Below, piece by piece: positions 27,071-35,036 of a stretch of 64,000 nucleotides of DNA. The notes below the pieces were generated by a model. That model saw only the letters and a list, made by a program, of their open reading frames with translations, made no database searches and had not been told where the DNA came from. The position numbers and the translations under genes were made by a program. Source of the DNA: Nereida ignava (GTDB taxonomy: Bacteria; Pseudomonadota; Alphaproteobacteria; Rhodobacterales; Rhodobacteraceae); contig NZ_CVPC01000006.1 of the NCBI RefSeq assembly GCF_001049735.1, positions 82,750-146,749 on the forward strand. The letters are read 5' to 3'. Each line of letters opens with the position of its first letter. Positions within the stretch are counted from its first letter, which is position 1.

Positions 27071-27996
27071 TAGCGGCCTCCTCTTTCATCTTGGTACATC
27101 GACCACAAAAAGTAGACGATAAAGAACAGCATGATGAAGAAAAGGACCACGGCAATTGCCGCGCCGTATCCCATGCGGAAGCCGAACTCCGACAGAGATT
27201 CCTCGTACATGTAAAAACTCAAGACGCGGGTTGAACCGAAAGGGCCGCCGTTGGTCATAACACTGATCAAATCAAATGAACGCAGCGCGCCGATGATGGT
27301 TACAACAAAGGCGATGAACGTCGCGGGTTTCAGCTGGGGCAACACCACGTGCCACAGCATGCGGTGACCCTTTGCGCCATCAAGTCGCGCGGCTTCAATC
27401 TGTTCGGGGTCTACCGCGTTCAGGCCAGTAAGATACAAAATCATGCAATAGGCAGTCTGCGGCCATAAACCGGCAGCGATAATACCATAAGTGGCTGTTG
27501 ATGGATCACCCAAGATATTGACAGGGCCTGCGCCGACCACGGCGAGAATTGCGTTCAGTAATCCTTCGCGGGGAAGGTAGAACCACGAAAAGACAAGACC
27601 GACAACCACTTGGCTCAACACGAACGGAAAGAAAAAGAGTGATTTATAAAGCCTTATGCCGCGTACTTTTTGGTTGAGCAGCAAGGCGATCGACAGACCT
27701 GCGGGAATAGCTAGCAAGTACAAAAAGAGCCATTTCAAGTTGTTCCAAAAGGAGGTCTCAAACTTGCGGTCACCACCCAGAAGGCGCTCGTAGTTAGCCG
27801 TACCTACCCATACTTTTTCGCCCAATCCGTCCCACTCATGAAATGAAATCCAGAACGACTGAAAGATTGGGTAGATGACGTAGAATGCAAAGAAAAACAT
27901 CCCCGGCAGCAAAAACAGCCATGGGGTTACTGCGATCTCGTTACGCTTGTACCAGCTGCGTTGTGGTTGCGATGTGGGGTCGGGCAAGGCCGTCAT
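27070..27996 (-). CDS. Sugar ABC transporter permease, MalF family
   Basis: Inner-membrane permease, 308 residues, with a first span near 23-45 and a core of six spans. The EAA loop is at 'EQIEAARLDGAKGHRML'. The motif 'NGGPFGSTRVLSFYMYE' before the last spans is usual in CUT1 sugar importers. It is separated from the binding-protein gene by 139 bases that hold a strong stem-loop, so expression is probably lower than that of the binding protein. Confidence 0.9.
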   Translation of the reverse strand: MTALPDPTSQPQRSWYKRNEIAVTPWLFLLPGMFFFAFYVIYPIFQSFWISFHEWDGLGEKVWVGTANYERLLGGDRKFETSFWNNLKWLFLYLLAIPAGLSIALLLNQKVRGIRLYKSLFFFPFVLSQVVVGLVFSWFYLPREGLLNAILAVVGAGPVNILGDPSTATYGIIAAGLWPQTAYCMILYLTGLNAVDPEQIEAARLDGAKGHRMLWHVVLPQLKPATFIAFVVTIIGALRSFDLISVMTNGGPFGSTRVLSFYMYEESLSEFGFRMGYGAAIAVVLFFIMLFFIVYFLWSMYQDERGGR

Positions 27997-28097
27997 GTTG
28001 GTCGCCTCCGGGCTGGGTCGGTCACCTTATACGAAAAGCCGATTGTGTCTTTGTAAGCGGGTTTTCGAAAAAGCTGATCTTGGGTGCGTTGTTAGAA

Positions 28098-28128
28098 GTC
28101 GGAGGGCAGCGCTGGGCCGCCCTCCGAC
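28098..28128 (-). terminator. Stem-loop after the sugar-binding protein gene
   Basis: Perfect 10-base stem (GTCGGAGGGC / GCCCTCCGAC) with an 11-base loop, just after the binding-protein stop and before the permease genes. No U-run follows, so it is more likely an mRNA-stabilising or attenuating hairpin than a full terminator. Confidence 0.6.
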
Positions 28129-28135
28129 ATTTAGT

Positions 28136-29401
28136 TTACTTGTAGATACGCTGACGCGCGTCTTCGAGGCGCTCAAGGATATCGTCAAGGTTATCTGGGA
28201 AGACCATGAACTCTTGCAGACCTTCCATGCCAACGCTTGCCATCTCTGCGGGGAAGTCACGGTCGAAGAATTGCGCCACGCCGCCTTTGGCATTGCCGGA
28301 CAGCATTGCAAAACCCTGCTCAAGGAACTCGTCCGCGTCTACGCTTGAGGCTGCGTTAACCGGAAGCTGACCAAGTGCGTCGCCAGAGTTGATTTTTGTT
28401 TGCACATCAGCGGATGTAACGAACTGCAGGAACGCGCGCGCGTTGTCTTTGTTCGACGCATTGGCTGGGATGTGGAACGTATCAGTTGGCGCATCTTCGC
28501 CTTGTGGCAGGGACGCATCAATCAGTGGGAACTGATAGAAATCAATCTGATCATCGCTAAGGCCCGCATCACGCATTGGTGCCACAGCGAAGTTACCGAT
28601 CAAATATGACGCGGCTTCACCGTCTGTCATGAACTTAAGCGCTTCTTGCCAGCTGTATGACTGATGGTCGTCAATGTAGCCGCCCATGTCGATGATTTTG
28701 CGCCAGTTTGCAAAAGTCTCGCGGACACGTGCATCGGTCCATTCAACTTCGCCGCGTGCAAGCTGCATGTGGAAATCAAAGCCGTTTGTCCGCATGTTCA
28801 GGTAGTCAAACCAGCCGCCAGCAGTCCAAAGGAACTTAGTGCCGATTGCATAACATTTCTTACCTGAATCGACGATTTTTTGGCAGTTGGCGAGCTCTTC
28901 TTCAAAAGTTGTTGGCTCAGTTAGGCCCAACTCTTTGAACATATCTTCACGGTAGTACATACCCCACTGGTAGTATGTATAGGGCACGCCCCATTGCTTA
29001 CCATCAAGGGTCATTGCGCCTTTTACGGCATCAAGGCCGGGCAGGTCACCGTTTTCGTACATATCGGAGATATCTTCAAAAAGGCCCGCGTTCACGTAAG
29101 GGCCCATCCGGTTTGCCGCATACCAGTTCACAACATCAGGTGCGTTGGCTGTCAGGGCGTTGCGGATCTGTGTTTTCCAGGCTTCGCGGTCAACGATTTC
29201 CAGATCAATGTTCAGGTCTGGGTGCTTCTCGCCAAATTCTTTGGCAAGACCTTCCATCACTGCGCGAGGCGCAGGGTTTGACATGTCAGAGATAATTCGC
29301 AGATCGCCTGACAATTTTTTACCGTGACCGTCAGCGACGGCGCCGGTTGCAAGTGCAGCAAATCCAAGCGCCGCTACAGACGCTTTCAAAATGGAACGCA
29401 T
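28136..29401 (-). CDS. Sugar ABC transporter substrate-binding protein (CUT1)
   Basis: Periplasmic binding protein, family 1, 421 residues. A signal peptide covers about 1-23 ('ILKASVAALGFAALATGAVA'). The mature part has the type I sugar-binding layout, including 'MGPYVNAGLFEDISD', 'WGVPYTYYQWGMYY' and 'AARSFLQFV'-like 'ARAFLQFVTS'. The start at 29401 is set by AGGGAGG. First gene of the galactoside operon, divergent from iclR. Substrate probably an alpha- or beta-galactoside, from context. Confidence 0.9.
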   Translation of the reverse strand: MRSILKASVAALGFAALATGAVADGHGKKLSGDLRIISDMSNPAPRAVMEGLAKEFGEKHPDLNIDLEIVDREAWKTQIRNALTANAPDVVNWYAANRMGPYVNAGLFEDISDMYENGDLPGLDAVKGAMTLDGKQWGVPYTYYQWGMYYREDMFKELGLTEPTTFEEELANCQKIVDSGKKCYAIGTKFLWTAGGWFDYLNMRTNGFDFHMQLARGEVEWTDARVRETFANWRKIIDMGGYIDDHQSYSWQEALKFMTDGEAASYLIGNFAVAPMRDAGLSDDQIDFYQFPLIDASLPQGEDAPTDTFHIPANASNKDNARAFLQFVTSADVQTKINSGDALGQLPVNAASSVDADEFLEQGFAMLSGNAKGGVAQFFDRDFPAEMASVGMEGLQEFMVFPDNLDDILERLEDARQRIYK

Positions 29402-29435
29402 GGTATCCTCCCTAGGTGCTTCCAACTATGTACTA

Positions 29436-29454
29436 GGTTTCATTATTTGAAACC
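29436..29454. promoter_or_regulatory. Candidate IclR-type operator
   Basis: Perfect inverted repeat GGTTTCA-N5-TGAAACC in the divergent region between the binding-protein gene and the IclR regulator gene, 35 bases upstream of the former's start. The TGAAAC half-sites resemble operators of sugar-acid IclR regulators such as KdgR. It would let the adjacent IclR protein control the galactoside operon and itself. Confidence 0.55.
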
Positions 29455-29546
29455 ACGTTTTACATATTGAAATGATAACGCCGACTCGCATAGGCTTGTC
29501 AACAGGGCTGTCGCAAGTTGTAGGCCCGCTTGGGAGGAAAGTGATT

Positions 29547-30335
29547 ATGAACGTGGACGCGAGTGGCGGAACAGTTGGCAAAGCGCTTGATGTGCTCGAC
29601 CGCGTGGCCGAGTTCAATCGACCCGTTCGGTTTGCAGAGCTGCTTGCCGCATCGCCCTATCCCAAGGGGACGTTGTACCGTCTTATGCAAACTTTGACCC
29701 GCGAGGGGATGTTGGTGTTCGATCCTGATCGACAAAGCTATTCGCTTGGTGTGCGGCTTGTTCGGTTGGCCCATGCGGCGTGGCGGACGTCATCACTGGC
29801 GCCAATTGCACGCCCGCATTTGGATGCGCTTGCCGCTGAAACAGGTGAAACCGTTCACCTTGCGCAGCTGGATCAGGCACAAGTGTTATACGTGGATAAG
29901 CGCAACACGGCCGAACCGGTGGAGATGTATTCATCCGCTGGCAAAGTGGGGCCTGCGTATTGCACAGGCGTCGGCAAAGCCATGCTTGCGCATCTACCCG
30001 AAGAAACGCTGAGCCAGATCATGCCGCTGCAATTGTTTCACAAATTCACGGAGCACACCCTGACGGATGAGGCCGCGTTGCGAGCCCAACTGGCAGAAAT
30101 CCGCGCCCATGGATACGGATTTGACCGCGAAGAACACGAGCCAACCATCATTTGTGTGGCGTGCCCAATTTTGAGCGAACGTGGTCGCGTGCTTGGTGCG
30201 CTGTCTGTTACATCGACCACTGCTCGCACAAATCTGGCAGCGCTTGAGCAGCTCGTGCCGCGCATACAACAAACAACAACAGCGATTGCAGCTGAAGTGC
30301 AAGACTGGCGCTTCCCTGACACAGTTGCCCAATAG
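29547..30335 (+). CDS. IclR-family transcriptional regulator
   Basis: DNA-binding regulator, 262 residues. N-terminal winged helix-turn-helix ('ALDVLDRVAEFNRPVRFAEL', 'PKGTLYRLMQTL'), then the IclR effector domain with 'ETVHLAQLDQAQVLYVD', 'YCTGVGKAMLA' and 'CVACPILSERGRVLGALSV'. Start at 29547 is preceded by GGAGGAAA. It is divergent from the galactoside operon and co-directional with the ATPase gene 15 bases downstream. Likely senses a galactose-pathway intermediate such as a keto-deoxy sugar acid; this is inference. Confidence 0.9.
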   Translation: MNVDASGGTVGKALDVLDRVAEFNRPVRFAELLAASPYPKGTLYRLMQTLTREGMLVFDPDRQSYSLGVRLVRLAHAAWRTSSLAPIARPHLDALAAETGETVHLAQLDQAQVLYVDKRNTAEPVEMYSSAGKVGPAYCTGVGKAMLAHLPEETLSQIMPLQLFHKFTEHTLTDEAALRAQLAEIRAHGYGFDREEHEPTIICVACPILSERGRVLGALSVTSTTARTNLAALEQLVPRIQQTTTAIAAEVQDWRFPDTVAQ

Positions 30336-30350
30336 GTAGAGGATTAAGTC

Positions 30351-31406
30351 ATGTCTGGTGTTAAGCTAAACAACGTCATCAAGCGCTACGGCGAAACTCA
30401 GGTCATTCACGGGATTGATCTGGATATCCAAGATGGCGAATTCTGCGTTTTTGTTGGCCCCTCTGGCTGCGGTAAATCTACGTTACTTCGGATGGTGGCA
30501 GGTCTTGAGGAAACTACTGAAGGGCAGATCAGCATTGGGCCCCGTGATGTGACGCGTCTTGATCCATCGCTTCGTGGTGTCTCGATGGTATTTCAGACCT
30601 ACGCGCTTTACCCGCACATGACTGTCAAAGAAAACATGGGCTTCGGCCTAAAAATGAACGGCCACCCTAAAGCCGAGATTGAACAAAAGGTTGCTGAGGC
30701 GTCGCGCATTTTGAAGCTGGATGAGTACCTTGCTCGCAAGCCAGCCGCGCTATCAGGGGGGCAACGTCAGCGGGTGTCGATTGGCCGTGCGATTGTACGC
30801 GGGCCTGAAGTATTTCTTTTCGATGAGCCGCTTTCGAATTTGGACGCAGAATTGCGCGTTGAAATGCGCGTGGAAATCGCACGTCTTCACGAAGAAATAG
30901 GCGCAACCATGATTTACGTGACCCACGATCAGGTCGAGGCGATGACGCTTGCAGATAAGATCGTTGTGCTGCGTTCAGGTCGGATTGAGCAAGTGGGCGC
31001 GCCCATGGATCTTTACCGCGATCCTGACAATAAATTTGTGGCTGGCTTTATCGGCTCGCCTGCAATGAACTTTGTGAATGGTACGGCAACCAAGGACGGA
31101 TTCGACGTGCCTGCGTTTGGCACGACTATGAAGCTATCTGTTGAGCAACCTGCAAACGGCACCGCGGTTAGCCTTGGGCTGCGCCCCGAGCACGCGCAGA
31201 TTGTCGATGGTGATACATTTGCGGTTGAGTTGACCGAAGCACTCGGTGGCGTGTCATACGCCTACTTGTCCTCGCAAACGGGCGAAAAAATTGTTGTTGA
31301 GGAGCGCGGTGATTACCGGTCTGCCAAGGGCGATTTGGTCGGCCTGTCGTTCGATGCGGATCGCGTCATGGTGTTTGACGGCCTATCGGAAGAGCGTATC
31401 CGCTAA
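30351..31406 (+). CDS. Sugar ABC transporter ATP-binding protein (MalK/UgpC type)
   Basis: Cytoplasmic ATPase, 351 residues. Walker A 'GPSGCGKST', Q-loop 'VFQTYALYPHMTV', signature 'LSGGQRQRVSIGRA', Walker B 'VFLFDEPLSNLD', H-loop 'VTHDQVEAM'. A C-terminal OB-like regulatory domain (about 240-350) contains 'LGLRPEHAQI'. It follows iclR closely and most likely energises the permeases at 26222-27996, which have no ATPase of their own. Confidence 0.92.
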   Translation: MSGVKLNNVIKRYGETQVIHGIDLDIQDGEFCVFVGPSGCGKSTLLRMVAGLEETTEGQISIGPRDVTRLDPSLRGVSMVFQTYALYPHMTVKENMGFGLKMNGHPKAEIEQKVAEASRILKLDEYLARKPAALSGGQRQRVSIGRAIVRGPEVFLFDEPLSNLDAELRVEMRVEIARLHEEIGATMIYVTHDQVEAMTLADKIVVLRSGRIEQVGAPMDLYRDPDNKFVAGFIGSPAMNFVNGTATKDGFDVPAFGTTMKLSVEQPANGTAVSLGLRPEHAQIVDGDTFAVELTEALGGVSYAYLSSQTGEKIVVEERGDYRSAKGDLVGLSFDADRVMVFDGLSEERIR

Positions 31407-31425
31407 AGAAAGCTGCCCCAAAATC

Positions 31426-31467
31426 AAAGCGCCGCGGTCCGTTTGGCTTGGTGGCGCTTTGTTGTTT
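31426..31467. terminator. Terminator-like hairpin between convergent genes
   Basis: Stem AAAGCGCC / GGCGCTTT with a 19-base spacer, followed by a T-rich stretch on the plus strand, between the sugar ATPase stop and the convergent SnoaL-like gene. Probably terminates the iclR-ATPase transcript. Confidence 0.6.
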
Positions 31468-31471
31468 GCAC

Positions 31472-32443
31472 TTAGTCGCGCAGTGCGTTTGCCTCGGCGA
31501 TCAGATCACGACCCATCTGCGCAAACAGGTCTCCGTAGTCTAATGTTACCCAGTTTTCCTTGATGCGGTTATCTGCGACGCGGTAAAAATCCATCACGCG
31601 CAGGGTAAGGGCGCGGCCATCGGCGGGTTGGCCAAGATAGTCGCCCTGAAACGTCATGGTCATAGATGGCCAGCCGCTGACGGCAGCATAGTTTGCATCC
31701 CCGATGCGGCAGTAGTGGTTGCCGCCTTTGCGGTCAGGAAACGCATCAAGGAAGGGCACGCGGTGATCTTTGCTAAAACCCTCCCAGCGGTAGTTTGACC
31801 CGATTCCCGCAGGTCCGTACCACATCATATCGTCGGCCCATGTGCCGTCTTCACCTGTCTGGCTCGCGCTCGTTTTGGTGACGGGATCAAACACATGAAG
31901 CGCGCCCAACATCCGCTGCACAACATTTAAGGATGCCTCGCCGCCTTCGGTTTGCGGGCAAAGGCCATCCTGTGTGGCGGGGGCAGGAAATGTAATTTCG
32001 GTTCCCAGTGAAGGCAGGGGAAGGCAGCCCGCTTGGTGCATAACATCGGGCAAATCAAAGATGATTTTGGCTTCCATAATCTGACCGTTTTCAACGCGGT
32101 AGAATTCACCTGCGCGCAAAAACACCAAAGAATCGGAAGGCAGCAATCCGAATAAATGCTTGGTGAAGTTGCCAACGTAATGAGTGACCGCCGCACACCA
32201 GTACCCGCCTTGTTCGCGAATATTGTCACCGCCAATAAAAATCAGATCGCGCCGATGAACATCGGCAAGCGCATTGCGGATGGGCGTGATGAAGTTTTCA
32301 ACAATTGCGTCGCGCCCCACCAACTCGTTCACAGGCCAAGCTACTGAAAATACGGCATCTTCGGCGATAACATCTGCTCCGTCGCCTGTTGTCCACAACG
32401 TTTGCAGAGCGTTTCTTAGGGTGTTTCTTGGATCAACGGTCAT
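31472..32443 (-). CDS. Tandem NTF2/SnoaL-like protein
   Basis: A 323-residue protein without signal peptide that appears to contain two SnoaL-like (NTF2-fold) domains, about 1-150 and 160-320. Both repeat the pattern of a 'GRDAIVENF'/'WEGFSKDH' helix, Trp-rich strands and a final 'FYRVENGQIMEAKIIFDL'/'FYRVADNRIKENWVTLDY' strand pair. Such folds bind small molecules or act as cyclases, isomerases or hydratases. It is divergent from the second sugar importer, which suggests a role with the imported compound. The function is not known. Confidence 0.75.
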   Translation of the reverse strand: MTVDPRNTLRNALQTLWTTGDGADVIAEDAVFSVAWPVNELVGRDAIVENFITPIRNALADVHRRDLIFIGGDNIREQGGYWCAAVTHYVGNFTKHLFGLLPSDSLVFLRAGEFYRVENGQIMEAKIIFDLPDVMHQAGCLPLPSLGTEITFPAPATQDGLCPQTEGGEASLNVVQRMLGALHVFDPVTKTSASQTGEDGTWADDMMWYGPAGIGSNYRWEGFSKDHRVPFLDAFPDRKGGNHYCRIGDANYAAVSGWPSMTMTFQGDYLGQPADGRALTLRVMDFYRVADNRIKENWVTLDYGDLFAQMGRDLIAEANALRD

Positions 32444-32512
32444 CGGCGCATCTCGCGTTTTTTGCTGTTTGTGTAAAAAGCGAATTGCAAATAGAGCATC
32501 TCGAGTCTAGCC

Positions 32513-32534
32513 TTTTTGCAAACGTGTGCAAAAA
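32513..32534. promoter_or_regulatory. Candidate LacI-type operator before the second sugar importer
   Basis: Perfect 8-base inverted repeat TTTTTGCA-N6-TGCAAAAA; the core TTTGCAAACG...GCAAA closely resembles LacI-family operators. It lies 32 bases before the ATPase start and 70 bases from the divergent SnoaL-like gene. No LacI-family gene is in this window. Confidence 0.55.
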
Positions 32535-32565
32535 TGGCGCACGGGTCACGACGCAGGGGGAAGTG

Positions 32566-33615
32566 ATGGCTGAAATTCAGCTTAAGAATGTTGGTAAGCG
32601 GTGGGGTAGTTTTGTTGGGGTTCAGAATTTCGACCTAACGATCGCTGATCAGGAGTTTCTTGTCCTCCTCGGGCCATCTGGCTGCGGCAAGACGACAACA
32701 ATGCGTATGATCGCTGGCCTCGAAGACGTCACTGAAGGTGACATTATCATCGACGGCGAGCGCGTGAATGATCTTGAACCGAAAGACCGTGACATCTCGA
32801 TGGTGTTTCAGTCTTATGGCCTTTACCCGAACATGAATGTTTACGACAACATTCGCTTCCCGTTGAAAGTGCGCAAAGTCCCAACGGCCGAGCATGACGA
32901 GCGTGTGATGCGCGCAGCGGCAATGGTTGAGTTGGAGCCTTTCCTGCACCGTAAGCCTGCGGAACTTTCTGGCGGTCAACGACAGCGTGTGGCACTGGCG
33001 CGCGCGATTGTGCGTGAACCAAACGTGTTCTTGATGGACGAGCCGCTGTCTAACCTTGACGCAAAACTGCGCGTCTCGACCCGTGCGCAGATCAAAAACC
33101 TTAGCCACGAGCTTAAGGTCACGACCATTTACGTCACGCACGATCAGATCGAGGCGATGACACTTGCTGACCGCGTTGTTGTTATGAAGCAGGGTGTTGT
33201 TCAGCAAGTGGGCACGCCAACTGACATTTATGACGCGCCAGCAAACACATTTGTAGCCAGCTTCATTGGCTCACCTGCGATGAACCTTGTTGAAGGTGAG
33301 ATGAAGGGTGGCGTCTTTAATGCCGATGGTATTTCGGTGGGCGGACTTACAGCACCTGATGGGCCGATTACTTTGGGCTTCCGTGCTGAAGATGCGTCTG
33401 TTGTGGTCAGCAAAGGCGATGCTAACGCGCCTGCTTACACGATGGAGTTGTTGGGTGACGCAACAATGGTTGCTATCCGTATTGGTGGTGCGTTGGTTAA
33501 TGTGAAGGCCAGTAAAGACTACCGGACGGAGATTGGCGCGCCGGTTGCGGTGTCGATACCTGCAGAAATTTGTCACCTGTTCCGTTCGGATACTGGTGAG
33601 CGATTGGAGGCGTAA
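32566..33615 (+). CDS. Sugar ABC transporter ATP-binding protein, second importer
   Basis: MalK-type ATPase, 349 residues. Walker A 'GPSGCGKTT', Q-loop 'VFQSYGLYPNMNV', signature 'LSGGQRQRVALARA', Walker B 'VFLMDEPLSNLD', H-loop 'VTHDQIEAM', and a C-terminal regulatory domain with 'LGFRAEDASV'. The start at 32566 is set by a GGGGGAAG ribosome site. It opens a four-gene ATPase-binding protein-permease-permease operon on the plus strand. Confidence 0.92.
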   Translation: MAEIQLKNVGKRWGSFVGVQNFDLTIADQEFLVLLGPSGCGKTTTMRMIAGLEDVTEGDIIIDGERVNDLEPKDRDISMVFQSYGLYPNMNVYDNIRFPLKVRKVPTAEHDERVMRAAAMVELEPFLHRKPAELSGGQRQRVALARAIVREPNVFLMDEPLSNLDAKLRVSTRAQIKNLSHELKVTTIYVTHDQIEAMTLADRVVVMKQGVVQQVGTPTDIYDAPANTFVASFIGSPAMNLVEGEMKGGVFNADGISVGGLTAPDGPITLGFRAEDASVVVSKGDANAPAYTMELLGDATMVAIRIGGALVNVKASKDYRTEIGAPVAVSIPAEICHLFRSDTGERLEA

Positions 33616-33700
33616 GCCTTCTAATAAATGTCTCCGCAGTCAACTGTGGGGCGTCAATTGGGTGGCTCGCTGCCCTTTTAAAGCAAACAGGGAGAGACTT

Positions 33701-34954
33701 ATGTTTCTGAAAAAAATCACAACTGCGGTGGCAATTTCCATCGCTGCTACGGCTGCGGCACAAGCTGCTGGCCACTCGAACTGCGGCATTGACGCGGGTC
33801 GTGTAAACATTGTTGGCAACGAATTCCCAGCGATCCAGACTGTTGGTGCAGGTGCTGTGGCATGTGCAAACGACAATGTTGAGGTGAAAACAAACCTCAC
33901 TGCGGACCACCAAAAGATCAACGTTGCGGGTATGACATCCAACCCTGCTGAGTACACATCAGCGATCGTTGCCAACTCATCCATCGTGGCATTGATGAAC
34001 GAAGACGTCATCCGCCCGCTTGATGACCTGGTTGCCAAGTACGGCCAAGACCTCAAGAAAAATCAGCTGATCACCGTGAACGGCAAGGTTATGGCTGTTG
34101 CCTTCATGGCAAACGCGCAGCACCTCGTGTACCGCGCGGACGTTCTTGAAGAAGCTGGCGTTGAGGTGCCAACAACCTACGAAGAAATGCTTGCTGGTGC
34201 GAAAAAGATCCGCGACATGGGCATCCTGGAAAACCCACTTGGCGGTTCATACAAAGCTGGTTGGAACCTCGCACAAGAGTTCAACAACATGTACATCGGC
34301 CATGGCGGCGAGTTCTTTAAGCCGGGTTCAGCCGAAGTAGACATCAACAACGAAAAAGGCGTTGCGACGCTGACCATGTTGAAGTCACTTTCAGAGTACA
34401 TGTCACCTGATTTCCTCACACATGATTCAAACGCAACAAACGCCGAATACCGTGCGGGTAACGTTGCAATGATGAACATGTGGGGCAGCCGTGCGGCTGG
34501 TTTGGTTACCGAAGAAGGTGTGCCACAAGAAGTGGTTGACGGTTTTGCAATTGCGGGCCCAATGACTGTTGCTGGCGGTGATACACCTGCAACAACACTG
34601 TGGTGGGATGGTTGGACAGTGGCCAAAAACATCTCTGACGAAGATGCAACAGCAACATTCAAAGCGCTTACAAAAGCGATTGAGCCAGCGATCCTCGACG
34701 ATGCAGAAGTTGCGACACAAGCTGTTTGGTTGATTGACGGCTATGAGCCGACTGAAGCGGCCAAAGGCGTATTCGCAGCTGCTGCAGCTAACTCAGTGCC
34801 ATACCCAATGGTGCCTTACCAAGGTCTGTTGCATTCCGCACTTGGTGCAGAGCTTTCAGACTTCATGCAGGGTAAAGAAAGCGCAGAGCAAGCGTTGGCA
34901 GACGTTGAAGCAGCCTACACAGCTGCTGCCAAAGAGCAGGGCTTCTTGAACTAA
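33701..34954 (+). CDS. Sugar ABC transporter substrate-binding protein, second importer
   Basis: Periplasmic binding protein, 417 residues, with signal peptide of about 22 residues ending AQAAG. The mature part has the CUT1 binding-protein fold ('TSNPAEYTSAIVANSSIVAL', 'VYRADVLEEAGVEVPTTYEE', 'MMNMWGSRAAG', 'LWWDGWTVAKN'). The start at 33701 has GGGAGAG upstream. The cargo cannot be read from the sequence; the divergent SnoaL-like gene is the only clue. Confidence 0.88.
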   Translation: MFLKKITTAVAISIAATAAAQAAGHSNCGIDAGRVNIVGNEFPAIQTVGAGAVACANDNVEVKTNLTADHQKINVAGMTSNPAEYTSAIVANSSIVALMNEDVIRPLDDLVAKYGQDLKKNQLITVNGKVMAVAFMANAQHLVYRADVLEEAGVEVPTTYEEMLAGAKKIRDMGILENPLGGSYKAGWNLAQEFNNMYIGHGGEFFKPGSAEVDINNEKGVATLTMLKSLSEYMSPDFLTHDSNATNAEYRAGNVAMMNMWGSRAAGLVTEEGVPQEVVDGFAIAGPMTVAGGDTPATTLWWDGWTVAKNISDEDATATFKALTKAIEPAILDDAEVATQAVWLIDGYEPTEAAKGVFAAAAANSVPYPMVPYQGLLHSALGAELSDFMQGKESAEQALADVEAAYTAAAKEQGFLN

Positions 34955-34968
34955 GAGCCATGACTTTC

Positions 34969-35000
34969 GGGCGGGGCCAATCGCGGTCCCGCCCCTTTTT
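34969..35000 (+). terminator. Stem-loop with T-run after the second sugar-binding protein gene
   Basis: Stem GGGCGGG / CCCGCCC, 12-base loop, then TTTTT. It lies between the binding-protein and permease genes and probably causes partial termination, giving more binding protein than permease. Confidence 0.75.
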
Positions 35001-35036
35001 ATTGACGATACTGACGGCCGTTGAGGACCTTAATCG

